DNA from: Paenilisteria riparia FSL S10-1204 | GTDB taxonomy: Bacteria; Bacillota; Bacilli; Lactobacillales; Listeriaceae | Direction: 5' to 3' | DNA: 64,000 bases | Assembly: GCF_000525995.1 (NCBI RefSeq) | Contig: NZ_AODL01000025.1 | Span: forward strand, 62,001-126,000 | Shown: piece by piece, positions 8,818 through 20,526 of the stretch | How the letters are laid out: each line of letters starts with the position of its first letter | Position numbering within the stretch: the first letter of the stretch is position 1 | Notes under the pieces: generated by a model | What the model saw: the letters and a program-made list of their open reading frames with translations, nothing else | Databases searched by the model: none | What the model was told of the DNA's origin: nothing | Position numbers and translations under genes: made by a program

Positions 8818-10960
8818 TTGGTGACTCCAGATGTTTCACTCGTTGCGTAATCTCCTCGTGCCTGCCGTGCACCATTGGGCGCTTCATCGGATTCCCAAGA
8901 TACCCACACGTTCGCTTCACTACATCCGCCGTCTCTGGGTCTGTATTACCACATTGCGGACACTTAAATCCTTCCGCAGTTGGGGTAAACTCCCCTTCAA
9001 AATCACATTCATAGCAACGATCAATCGGCGTGTTCGTTCCAAGATAAGCTACACGATCATACGAATAATCCCAAACGGCCTCCAACGCTTTCAAGTTATG
9101 CGTCAATTTCGGATACTCACAGTAATGAATAAAACCACCCGAGCAATATTGTGGATACTCCATTTCAAAATCCAACTTTTCAAATGGCGTCACTTTTTTG
9201 CGGACATCATAATGGAACGAGTTTTGATAGTATTCTTTGTCAGTGATGTCTTTAATATCGCCATACTTCTCACGATCCAGACGATTAAAGCGATCCGTCA
9301 AACTCTCGCTCGGCGTCGAATAGACACTAAACCAATAGCCGTACTCTTCCTTCCACGCATCCGCATATTCTTTCAGCTCTTTCACAATTTCAATCGTAAA
9401 TGCCTTCGCCTCTGGATTCGTCTCCCATTCGCCACCATAAAACATAGTCGCAGCCTCATACAAGCCGATATAACCAATTGAAATCGTCGAGCGTTCCTTA
9501 TTGAAAAGCTGATCCACGTCCTGCCCATCATCCAACCGTTTTCCAAAAGCACCATACTTATACAAAATCGGTGCATTCTCTGGTCTTGCCTCACGAACCC
9601 GCTCCAATCGGAAAAGTAGCGCATCCTTCACAGTTTGCATCCGCTCCGTGAAAATTTCCCAGAATCGCTCTTTATCACCGCCACTTTGAATCGCAATCCG
9701 TGGCACATTCAGTGTTACAACACCCAAGTTATTCCGTCCCGCGTTCACGAAATGCCCATTTTCATCCCGCCACGCAGGCAAGAAAGAACGGCATCCCATC
9801 GGCACCTTGAAATCTCCCGCCAAACGCACTAGCGAGTCATAATTCAGTACATCCGGGTACATCCTTTTCGACGAACATTCCAGCGCTAACTGCTTAATAT
9901 CATAGTTCGGGTCCGCCGCATCCAAATTCGTCCCACGTTTTACCGAGAACACCAACTTCGGAAAAATCGCCGTTTGCCGGTCCTTCCCAATACCACCTAG
10001 CCGCACGTTCAAAATCGCTTTTTGAATTTCCCGTGCAAACCAGTCCTCACCAAGCCCAAAGCCCAGCGTCACAAACGGCGTCTGTCCATTACTCGTGTAC
10101 AATGTATTGATCTCATATTCCAAACTTTGCATCGCGTCATAAATATCTTTTCGCGTCCGTTCCTGCGCAAATTCCTCACGCTTCTCCGCCAAAACCCATT
10201 TTTCCGCTTCCTGTTCATGCTTCCGGTAATTCCGCTGTGCATACTTCGCCAAAACTTCATCAATCCGGTCCACCGAACAACCACCGTACTGCGAGCTCGC
10301 CACATTCGCAATAATCTGCGCAATCTGAGCCGTCGCTGTCTGAATCGACTTTGGACTTTCCACGTTTGCATTTCCAATCGTAAAGCCCTTCGCAAGCATC
10401 CCTGCAATATCAATCAAACAACAATTCGTCATCGCGTGATACGGACTATAATCCAAGTCATGAAAATGAATATCACCCTTCAAATGTGCATTCGCCACAT
10501 GCTTTGGCAACATGAATTTAAGCGCATAGCTCTTCGCCACCGCGCCCGCCGTCAAGTCCCGTTGCGTATTAAAAACCGTCGCATCCTTATTCGCGTTCTC
10601 ATTGACCACCGTCTTATCCCGCGCCAACAATTTCTGCACACTCACCGTCATATCCGTCATACTTGAGCGCTTTACATCCCGATCATGTCGATATTCAATG
10701 TACGCCCGCGCCACATCTGGATACGTCGATTTCATCAACTGATTCTCCACTACATGCTGGATTTCATCAATCGTCAGCGCCGCATCGTTTGGTAAAGATT
10801 TCACAATATCAACTAAAACTTGTTCCAAATAAGCCACATCATCTATACCACAGCTTTTCATTGAAGCTTGTACTGCATTCCGAATTTTAATAAGATCGAA
10901 GCTAACCTTTCGCCCGTCTCGTTTTATTACCAATTGCTCTACTTCTTTCTCCACGTACAT
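8810..10960 (-). CDS. nrdD: Anaerobic ribonucleoside-triphosphate reductase (class III)
   Basis: Glycyl-radical enzyme making dNTPs without oxygen. 716 residues from the ATG at 10960. That start is chosen because AAAGGA lies 9 nt before it; an in-frame TTG 18 nt upstream would put the ribosome site inside the gene. It has an N-terminal ATP-cone (about 10-100), the catalytic barrel, a C-terminal four-cysteine zinc site (CYEC and CPQC) and the radical motif RTCGYLGN with Gly686. Regulated by two NrdR boxes directly upstream and followed by nrdG. Confidence 0.97.
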   Translation of the reverse strand: MYVEKEVEQLVIKRDGRKVSFDLIKIRNAVQASMKSCGIDDVAYLEQVLVDIVKSLPNDAALTIDEIQHVVENQLMKSTYPDVARAYIEYRHDRDVKRSSMTDMTVSVQKLLARDKTVVNENANKDATVFNTQRDLTAGAVAKSYALKFMLPKHVANAHLKGDIHFHDLDYSPYHAMTNCCLIDIAGMLAKGFTIGNANVESPKSIQTATAQIAQIIANVASSQYGGCSVDRIDEVLAKYAQRNYRKHEQEAEKWVLAEKREEFAQERTRKDIYDAMQSLEYEINTLYTSNGQTPFVTLGFGLGEDWFAREIQKAILNVRLGGIGKDRQTAIFPKLVFSVKRGTNLDAADPNYDIKQLALECSSKRMYPDVLNYDSLVRLAGDFKVPMGCRSFLPAWRDENGHFVNAGRNNLGVVTLNVPRIAIQSGGDKERFWEIFTERMQTVKDALLFRLERVREARPENAPILYKYGAFGKRLDDGQDVDQLFNKERSTISIGYIGLYEAATMFYGGEWETNPEAKAFTIEIVKELKEYADAWKEEYGYWFSVYSTPSESLTDRFNRLDREKYGDIKDITDKEYYQNSFHYDVRKKVTPFEKLDFEMEYPQYCSGGFIHYCEYPKLTHNLKALEAVWDYSYDRVAYLGTNTPIDRCYECDFEGEFTPTAEGFKCPQCGNTDPETADVVKRTCGYLGNPMKRPMVHGRHEEITQRVKHLESPNE

Positions 10961-10978
10961 GCTCCCTCTTCCTTTCAA

Positions 10979-11026
10979 ACACTATATACTGTATCTCAAT
11001 GACTATTATGGCACAATATATATGTT
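10979..11026 (-). promoter_or_regulatory. Two NrdR boxes upstream of nrdDG
   Basis: ACACTATATACTGTAT (10979-10994) and GCACAATATATATGTT (11011-11026) both match the NrdR palindrome ACAC-(A/T)ATATAT-GTGT-like consensus. Their start-to-start distance is 32 bp, three helical turns, the arrangement NrdR normally uses. They lie immediately before the nrdD ribosome site. Confidence 0.8.
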
Positions 11027-11179
11027 ATTTCTAATGATAATACGTCCGAGAACAAAAATAGGCACAAGTAATTAAATTTCAAAAAAAGCTTGCCAAACAA
11101 GAATGTGATAATACCAACAATGTCTATTTTTAGTTGAGAATGTTTGGCTGTTAGGGAGCACTAATGACTTATTTGAATC

Positions 11180-11235
11180 AAAAATACTCCTATCTTAGCT
11201 GCTTCACAATTTGTTATGAAAAAACAGTAGGAGTC
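11180..11235 (-). terminator. Terminator of the polysaccharide operon
   Basis: On the reverse strand ACTCCTA (11228-11234) pairs with TAGGAGT (11186-11192), followed by ATTTTTG. It lies 13 nt after the stop of the last gene of the operon. Confidence 0.7.
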
Positions 11236-11247
11236 TCTTTTTGCGTA

Positions 11248-12207
11248 TTATTTTGTGATAGCTAGTTGACGTTTTAGTGCTAGCAAGCCTTCATGTAACG
11301 ATACTTCGCTTTTCCAGTTTAATAGTTTGAATGCCCGGCTTGCATCTAATACAGAACGTTTGACGTCGCCTGCGCGTGGGGCTTCGATGAAAATAGCTAC
11401 ATCTTTTTCAAAAACGGTGAGGATTTCTTTGTAGATATCCAAAATGGCGACTTCTTCGCCAGTACCTACGTTGATAACCGTATTTGTCGGGGTTTCTGTG
11501 GCTAGTTGATTGATTCGTACAACATCACCAACATAAACATAATCACGGGTACAGCCATTTGGCATGTCAGGATATGTCATCAATACGGATGGTTTGTCTG
11601 CTAAAATGTTGTTTAGAAAAATGGGGATGACGCCACATTCGCCGTCGGGAACTTGTCTTGGTCCGTAAATATTGGCGTAGCGGACAACGGTATATTGGTA
11701 GCCGTACTGGGCGGCGTACATTTCTACATATTTTTCACCTGTGAATTTTGTTAGGGCGTATGGTGAAATCAGTTGGGGCGTGTCGGTTTCTTTCGATTTC
11801 TCGTTCCCTTCGATTTTCTTACTTAGCGCGCCACCAGAGGAAACGTAGATGAAATTCTCAATGGGATAAGCTTTTATACAATCTAAAATAGACATTAAGC
11901 CAACGAGGTTCACGTCTAAATCGTAACTTGGGTTTTCAACGGAATCTGCGACGGATTTTTGAGCGGCATGGTGGTTGATAATGCTGGGACGATATTTTTG
12001 AAAAAGGGCTAATATGGTCTTGTGGTCGCGAATGTCTGCTTCTACAAAAGTAAATCTGGCATGATCACGGACAGTTGCTAGGTTTTCTAGGTTGCCAGAT
12101 ACGAGGTTGTCGATGCAAATCACGTTGTAGCCTTGGTTGACGTACATTTCACTTAAATGGGAGCCGATGAATCCTGCGCCGCCTGTAATAAAAATCGTTT
12201 TTGTCAT
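11248..12207 (-). CDS. NAD-dependent epimerase/dehydratase (GalE/WbpP-like)
   Basis: Short-chain dehydrogenase of the extended, sugar-nucleotide-epimerase type; probably interconverts a UDP-hexose or UDP-N-acetylhexosamine for the polysaccharide made by this operon. The NAD motif GGAGFIG is at 9-15 and the catalytic pair Tyr150/Lys154 lies in SPYALTKFTGEKY with Ser123/124 before it. The substrate region RYANIYGPRQ and the late GTGEE motif are present. 319 residues. An AGGAGG site precedes the ATG, 17 nt after the polymerase gene. The exact substrate cannot be read from the sequence. Confidence 0.88.
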   Translation of the reverse strand: MTKTIFITGGAGFIGSHLSEMYVNQGYNVICIDNLVSGNLENLATVRDHARFTFVEADIRDHKTILALFQKYRPSIINHHAAQKSVADSVENPSYDLDVNLVGLMSILDCIKAYPIENFIYVSSGGALSKKIEGNEKSKETDTPQLISPYALTKFTGEKYVEMYAAQYGYQYTVVRYANIYGPRQVPDGECGVIPIFLNNILADKPSVLMTYPDMPNGCTRDYVYVGDVVRINQLATETPTNTVINVGTGEEVAILDIYKEILTVFEKDVAIFIEAPRAGDVKRSVLDASRAFKLLNWKSEVSLHEGLLALKRQLAITK

Positions 12208-12224
12208 TGTTTTTGCCTCCTGAA

Positions 12225-13448
12225 TTATTGTTTTTTCGTGCGGTATTCGTTGTTTAGCGCGACCATGTAAATTGTTGCTAGAACAAGGAAGACGCTTGTG
12301 TTAGATACTAAAACGGTATCGATTGGGCTGGTGAGCAATGCGTAAATGAGGGGTAAGAAGATGAGGAGTTTGATTTGGTATTTGCTGCCGATGACTTCTT
12401 TGTAAAGTAGCCAGAAGATGTAGCCGATGAGGATGAAAACGAAAAACATACCGAGATAGCCAAGTTCGCCGATAATCATCGCCCAGTAGGAGTCGGTGAC
12501 GAAGTTCGGGCTTTCTTGTGTGAGTCCCCAAACGCGGGAAATGCCGTATTGTTCGTAAAGTGGCGAGTAGTTGAGGCGGGATGCGTGAGAGCCGAACATG
12601 CCGAGGCCTGCGCCAAATGGTGCGTGGTCGCTAGCAATTGTGAAGCTAGTATCAAGCAAGACACCGCGTGCTTCGCCATCTGTTCCGAGGAATTGATTGC
12701 TAATGCGGTCGCTGCCTAACCAGTAAAAGACACCACCAATCAAGGCGTAAATGTAAATCGGAATACGTTTGATGTACGGGAATATCAGGATGATAAGCAG
12801 TAAACATAAATAGAAACCGATGGACGTCGTTCTCCCTGCTAGAAAAACTAAGATGAAGTTAGCAAAAAGGATGTAATATGGCATTTTGGCTTGTTCAGAC
12901 CAGCTAATGAAGATGTGGATGATTGTCATGACGATGATTGTGGCGGCAAATTGGGCTGGATGGCGAAAGCCGAATGAGACGGTTTCAATGCCAAATCGGA
13001 TGTCGAACGGTTCTAGGAAATGTAGTGGGATGTTGAGAACGCCGATGACGAGGAAAATCGTTGTAAGTGTGGTGGACATGATGCGAAAGAAACGCGTGGT
13101 GCTTTGGAATTTTGTGTTGCGGAAAAGAAATAGACCGCTCCAGAAGATGATAACGAATTTGAGAATGGAGAACATCGAGTACATTTGGAGGAACATCGTG
13201 TTGCTTGGTTGATGGAATGCGTTCGGGATGAAACAGTAAATGATGAAAATAATACTGATCGCAAACAATCCGATGTCGCTTGGACGGAGTGTGAATCGGC
13301 GTTTTGTTTCGAGGTAAGCGAGTTTCGCGATGGCACTGACAGCAAAGATGACTGCGATTACTTTATCAATGGCGTCGATTTGCGGGATGATTTGTTGAAT
13401 GAAACTAGCAAACAAAGATAGTAACAAAGCGATTATAAAGGCAACCAT
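12225..13448 (-). CDS. O-antigen ligase/polymerase-type membrane protein (Wzy-like)
   Basis: 407 residues, about 10-12 membrane segments, with a large extracytoplasmic loop (about 255-320) holding HAPFGAGLGMFGSHASR, the pattern seen in Wzy/WaaL family proteins. Family role: polymerise lipid-linked oligosaccharide units on the outer face of the membrane. Sequence conservation in this family is low, so the call rests on topology and on its place between a flippase, glycosyltransferase and sugar-nucleotide enzymes. AAAGGAG before the ATG. Confidence 0.8.
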   Translation of the reverse strand: MVAFIIALLLSLFASFIQQIIPQIDAIDKVIAVIFAVSAIAKLAYLETKRRFTLRPSDIGLFAISIIFIIYCFIPNAFHQPSNTMFLQMYSMFSILKFVIIFWSGLFLFRNTKFQSTTRFFRIMSTTLTTIFLVIGVLNIPLHFLEPFDIRFGIETVSFGFRHPAQFAATIIVMTIIHIFISWSEQAKMPYYILFANFILVFLAGRTTSIGFYLCLLLIILIFPYIKRIPIYIYALIGGVFYWLGSDRISNQFLGTDGEARGVLLDTSFTIASDHAPFGAGLGMFGSHASRLNYSPLYEQYGISRVWGLTQESPNFVTDSYWAMIIGELGYLGMFFVFILIGYIFWLLYKEVIGSKYQIKLLIFLPLIYALLTSPIDTVLVSNTSVFLVLATIYMVALNNEYRTKKQ

Positions 13449-13466
13449 GATTCACACTCCTTTCTT

Positions 13467-14507
13467 TTATAGATTTTGATAAAATTGCTCCCATTTTGCG
13501 TTACATGCGTCGATGGAAAACTTGGCTTGTACTGCTTCGTGGGCTTTCTGGCTCATTTCGTCGCGGGCTGTTTCGTTGCGGAGTAACATTGCGATGGCTT
13601 GTTCTAATGTGTCTGTGTCGCCAGGTTCGATGAGAATGCCATTTTGTTTATTTTGGACGATTTGGGGGATGCCGCCGATGTTGGTACTAATATTCGGGAT
13701 GCCGTGAGCCATTGTTTCGAGGATAGCCATTGGTAAGGCTTCGTGGTACGAGGGTAAAATGTGGAGAAGTGCGCTGTCTAGGATGGTTTGTTTTTGTTCG
13801 CTTTCGACCCAGCCGCCAAGTGTGACGTTGGTTAGTTGGTTTTCGTGAATGTGTTTTTGGGCGTTTTCGATGTCGCCGATGCCATAAAAGATGAATTGGT
13901 ATTCTTGGAAGGTGGAGCCGAGGGAATGAATGGCGTGCAAGAGATCGTAGCTGCCTTTTTCTTTGGTGACGTTGCCGAATGTGATGATGGTTTTGCTTTG
14001 GTTGTTGTAGGGGTTTATTGGTGGGACTTGGACGGCGTTTTCCATGATGGTTACGGGAGTGTCGCACAGGTTTTCGTAATAGGTTTTCCATGCTTCGCTA
14101 AGCACGATGAGGTGGTCGAGCTGGTTTAACTGGCGAATAATTCGCTTTTGTAACCACGGGGATTGGTTATCGAAGAAGATGCCGAACCTTGAGCCATGCA
14201 TATGCAGAATGACTTTTGCTCGGAAAAGTCGGGCTAATTGCATGAACATCACTTTCCGGTAAAAACTGCCGCGTTGGGAGGTGTGGATGTGGACAATGCT
14301 AATGCGGCGCGTGATTGCCAAGTAGCAGAAATACATGATGGCTTTTAGGAACATCCAAAGTTTGAATAGTGGATTGCCTTCTTTCCAACTCGCGATGTGG
14401 TGAATGTGGACTTCGTTGCTGTTAAATGTTTTTTCGAAATTGGCGATGACGGTTGCGATGCCACCTTTGGATACGGATGCTGGACCGATCATGATTACGT
14501 GCTTCAT
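13467..14507 (-). CDS. Glycosyltransferase family 4 (GT-B fold)
   Basis: 346 residues. The N-terminal Rossmann domain begins MIGPASVSKGGIATVI; the C-terminal nucleotide-sugar domain carries ITFGNVTKEKGSYDLLHAI and the E-x7-E region SYHEALPMAILETMAHGIP followed by GGIPQIV, typical of GT4. It transfers a sugar from a nucleotide donor with retention, in the cytoplasm. It is the only glycosyltransferase in the operon, 18 nt upstream of the polymerase and 24 nt downstream of the flippase. Confidence 0.9.
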   Translation of the reverse strand: MKHVIMIGPASVSKGGIATVIANFEKTFNSNEVHIHHIASWKEGNPLFKLWMFLKAIMYFCYLAITRRISIVHIHTSQRGSFYRKVMFMQLARLFRAKVILHMHGSRFGIFFDNQSPWLQKRIIRQLNQLDHLIVLSEAWKTYYENLCDTPVTIMENAVQVPPINPYNNQSKTIITFGNVTKEKGSYDLLHAIHSLGSTFQEYQFIFYGIGDIENAQKHIHENQLTNVTLGGWVESEQKQTILDSALLHILPSYHEALPMAILETMAHGIPNISTNIGGIPQIVQNKQNGILIEPGDTDTLEQAIAMLLRNETARDEMSQKAHEAVQAKFSIDACNAKWEQFYQNL

Positions 14508-14531
14508 TTGGCGAATCTTCCTTTCTTGATT

Positions 14532-16088
14532 TTAATCGGGGATGTTGCTTGTTTTGGGGCGCTTGGCGATGCTTTTGATGCGACGAATGATGGCTTGGCA
14601 TTCTGACTTTTTGTAGAAAATCGCGAGGTAGGTTAGGTTTAATAGAAGGAACAGGACGGCGGCACCTAGGATGAGGGTTAGCCATGTGCCTTGGTAAATC
14701 CAGTTCATGACGGGGATGGAAGCGGCAAATGCGAGTGCGGTGATGCTCGTGTAGGTGAGGTACATTTTGAAGTAACTGCGCACTTTCTTTTGGAAGCCGA
14801 AACGGTAAACGAGGTATGGATCGATGATGGTTGTAGTGACAAGTCTTGAGATGATGGTTGCGATGATGATGCCGATTAAACCGAAGTAAATGGCGCCGAT
14901 GATGGATAGGATGATGTTGAGGATGGCCATTGCGATTGGGACGTAGCGGCCTTGACGGAACAGCCCCATGGTTGTGCGGTACGTGTAACTGGCGAACTGC
15001 ATGCCGTTGACGTAGAAGCTGGCAACGATGGCGAGCACGGTGCCGGTGCCAAGTAGGAAGCTATCGCCGATCCAGAGGGAGATGAACGGATTGATGATGT
15101 TGAACAAGAGGATGGCAAGCACGAAATAAATCCACGAAACGATGAAAAATAACTGCTTGAAAACTTGTTCTTTTTTCGCGGTGTCATCACTGGTGTTGAG
15201 ATGGCCGATGCTCCCAGTAATCGAGTTCAAGGCGCGGGATAAGACGGTGACTACTGCGGCAATGATAAGCAAGTAGTTCGAGTATATGCCAACGATGCTA
15301 AGTCCTAAAAAAGCCGCGATGATGATGCTGTCTGTACCATTCATGATGATGGAGCCGAATTTGTACATCGCTAAAGCTTTGACGTTTTGAAAAATCGTTT
15401 TTACTTCTGATTTGGCAAGCTTTTCGGTCGTTTTGCCTTTGAGGAATGTGTATTTTTTGTTGGCATAGAGGCTCAAGAAAACGTTGAGTCCGAATGTGCC
15501 GATGACTTGGATAAGGACGAAGCCGATATAGTCACGTGTGACATATAGGTAGCCAAGTTGGATGGCAGATTGGATGAAAAAGAAAATTTGTTGGCTGACG
15601 TTGATGACATATTCTTTTTGATCTGCGGAGAAAACGGCTTTTTTGTAGGAGAACATGTAGGAAATTGCGGTGTTTAGTAGGAATAAGAAGTAGATGATGT
15701 ATAGGTTTTCTGGGATGTTTGGCGGGGTCTTGATGAAGAGATTTAGGAACGGCATGATGAGGAGTCCGACGATGAAAACAGTGAGACCGATGATGCGGTA
15801 AGCTTTGGCGTAGAGTGCCATGATGGCTTTAATGCGGACTTTGTTTTTATCAACCATACTGCGGTATAAACTAAAAATGATGGCATTACCTATACCGAGC
15901 TCGGCGAAAGATAGTACCATCAAGATGTTAGTGAATAATGCGTCTAGTCCGAGGTACTCTTTGCCGAGAAAGTAAATGAACACGGTTCTGTTAACGAAAC
16001 TGAGAAGAAGGAATATGACTTGTGTCCCGCTGCCAATCAGGAGGTTTTTAGCGACAAATGAGGTTTTTGTTTGCTTCAATCGGGTCAC
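14532..16088 (-). CDS. Polysaccharide flippase (Wzx/MATE-like)
   Basis: 518 residues with about 12-14 membrane segments spread over the length, beginning NLLIGSGTQVIFLLLSF and including GLDALFTNILMVLSFAELGI, which is typical of polysaccharide biosynthesis flippases. Family role: move undecaprenyl-linked repeat units across the membrane. The start is taken as GTG at 16088 after AAAGGA; a TTG three codons on is possible. Second gene of the polysaccharide operon, 109 nt after the dehydrogenase. Confidence 0.88.
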   Translation of the reverse strand: MTRLKQTKTSFVAKNLLIGSGTQVIFLLLSFVNRTVFIYFLGKEYLGLDALFTNILMVLSFAELGIGNAIIFSLYRSMVDKNKVRIKAIMALYAKAYRIIGLTVFIVGLLIMPFLNLFIKTPPNIPENLYIIYFLFLLNTAISYMFSYKKAVFSADQKEYVINVSQQIFFFIQSAIQLGYLYVTRDYIGFVLIQVIGTFGLNVFLSLYANKKYTFLKGKTTEKLAKSEVKTIFQNVKALAMYKFGSIIMNGTDSIIIAAFLGLSIVGIYSNYLLIIAAVVTVLSRALNSITGSIGHLNTSDDTAKKEQVFKQLFFIVSWIYFVLAILLFNIINPFISLWIGDSFLLGTGTVLAIVASFYVNGMQFASYTYRTTMGLFRQGRYVPIAMAILNIILSIIGAIYFGLIGIIIATIISRLVTTTIIDPYLVYRFGFQKKVRSYFKMYLTYTSITALAFAASIPVMNWIYQGTWLTLILGAAVLFLLLNLTYLAIFYKKSECQAIIRRIKSIAKRPKTSNIPD

Positions 16089-16197
16089 ACGTCCTTTGCT
16101 TTATTTGATAGTTTAAGTGTATCAAGAATGTGACTTAAAATCGGGATTTTCTAGCTTTTTGATCGGTTTTGTCAAAAATACAGACAGTCTATTTAGA

Positions 16198-17463
16198 TTA
16201 AGCGGTTACTGCTACTTTTGGCGCTTGGTGTAGGTTGCCATAGTTCAAATACGTAACATCGCTGGCAACTGCTTTTACTGTGTTTTTCGTATCAAAAATG
16301 ATTGGGTCGCGCATTTGGTTCGTGTACGCTGCTGGGATTTCACGGAATTCGCTGTGATCGCTTAGTACGACGATTAACGAGCTGTCAGCACACGCTTCTT
16401 CTCCTGTCAAAACTTCTGAGGCAACGTGCGGGTCAAATGTTTTTACATCAAGTCCTGTTTCAACAAGCATATCGCGGATTTCCATCGCTGGGCTCTCGCG
16501 GATGTCGTCGATATTACCTTTGTACGTCAAGCCAAAAATAGTAACACGATTGCCGTCGCGCTCTCCCATCAATGCTTTTACTTGTGACACGACATATTCT
16601 GGCATGCTGTTATTGACTTCGCGAGCCGTCTGCATAAGTGGAGATTTTTCTGGTGCTGCGGCGATTACGAAATACGGATCTACGGCTAAGCAATGTCCGC
16701 CAACGCCTGGTCCTGGTTGGTGTAAGTTGACACGCGGGTGTTTGTTAGCCATTTCGATGACGCGTAAAGCATCGATTCCGAGGTGATTACTGATTTTTGC
16801 AAGTTCGTTCGCGAGTGCGATATTGACGTCGCGATACGTGTTTTCCATCAGTTTACTTAGTTCTGCCTCGCCTGCTTGGGCTTTGATAATTTCGCCCTCT
16901 ACAAATTCGCCGTAAACTGCGGCTGCTTTTTCCGTACATTTCTCAGTAATTCCGCCGATGATTCGTGGGTTATGAACTAGTTCGTGCATGATGTTTCCTG
17001 GTAAAACGCGCTCTGGGCAATGTGCTAAATAGATGTCTTCGCCGACTGTAAAACCTGCTTTTTCAATCATTGGTTGGACGACATCTGCCATTGTCCGTGG
17101 TGCGATTGTAGATTCGATGATTATGGTGTCATTTTTCTTTAGTAAGGGGATAATATTCGTTAATGCGGACGCAACATATGTGGTATCGCATGACTTATAC
17201 TGGTCATCTTTATTTGGGGTTGGAACAGCGATAATGTATGCATCGGCGTTTACTGGAGTTGTGCTCGCGTGGAATTTACCAAGGGCTAAAGCTTTTTGTA
17301 AATCTTCTGTGAGCCCAGGTTCTTCAATATGAATTTGACCTGCATTCAAGTTTGCAGTCATTACGGGTGATAAATCAACACCCGCCACTGTATTTCCGTA
17401 TTTTGCAAAAAGAATGGCTGTTGGTAATCCGATATATCCGAGACCTACTACTGTAATTTTCAT
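16198..17463 (-). CDS. wecC: Nucleotide-sugar dehydrogenase, UDP-ManNAc dehydrogenase type
   Basis: Oxidises the C6 hydroxyl of UDP-N-acetylmannosamine (or a close relative) to the uronate with two NAD. 421 residues. The NAD motif GLGYIGLP is at 7-14, catalytic Lys214 lies in KLMENTYRDVNIALANEL, and nucleophile Cys258 in GPGVGGHCLAVDPYF. The PTPNKDD and HCPERVLPGN segments match the WecC subgroup rather than UDP-glucose dehydrogenases. First gene of the polysaccharide operon. No mnaA-type epimerase to supply UDP-ManNAc is in the window. Confidence 0.88.
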   Translation of the reverse strand: MKITVVGLGYIGLPTAILFAKYGNTVAGVDLSPVMTANLNAGQIHIEEPGLTEDLQKALALGKFHASTTPVNADAYIIAVPTPNKDDQYKSCDTTYVASALTNIIPLLKKNDTIIIESTIAPRTMADVVQPMIEKAGFTVGEDIYLAHCPERVLPGNIMHELVHNPRIIGGITEKCTEKAAAVYGEFVEGEIIKAQAGEAELSKLMENTYRDVNIALANELAKISNHLGIDALRVIEMANKHPRVNLHQPGPGVGGHCLAVDPYFVIAAAPEKSPLMQTAREVNNSMPEYVVSQVKALMGERDGNRVTIFGLTYKGNIDDIRESPAMEIRDMLVETGLDVKTFDPHVASEVLTGEEACADSSLIVVLSDHSEFREIPAAYTNQMRDPIIFDTKNTVKAVASDVTYLNYGNLHQAPKVAVTA

Positions 17464-17615
17464 TGTTTAAATTCCGCCTTTCGAGTGGTTTGGTTCGAGG
17501 TTATTTAGAAGTGGTTGTGATTTCCCAAGTGGTGGCTTATTGATTTTAGTTTAGCATCTAAAAACAGGAAATTTGGCGAATTCCAGATAATTGACACCTT
17601 TTATCAAAAATATGA

Positions 17616-17657
17616 ATACAAAAAAACAGCAACCTTGGGAGATTACTGTTTTTACGT
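17616..17657 (-). terminator. Terminator after rph
   Basis: Reverse strand AAAACAG ... CTGTTTTTTTG, a short stem with a seven-base T run, directly after the rph stop codon. Confidence 0.65.
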
Positions 17658-17659
17658 TG

Positions 17660-20287
<2,628 letters not shown>

Positions 20288-20526
20288 TCATATAAACGCA
20301 AAAAAAGCCCATCTTTACAGACTTCTTCCATCATACAAATATTCCCTTAAAATATACTAGCCGGTTTTCTTGACTTTCCTAGACATATTATGAAAAGAAA
20401 GCGTTCTCTGCATAGAAATATCCTATGAATAGTTCCTTTTTTGTCCACCGCTTTTTCGATTTCCCTGGTATACAATTGGTTTATAGGAGGAATAATTCCT
20501 TCTCAACAGAAAGGGTGATTTAATAG

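Noticed and set aside
10961-10978. TTG start for nrdD 18 nt upstream
   Set aside because: It would place the AAAGGA ribosome site inside the coding region; the ATG at 10960 is correctly spaced.
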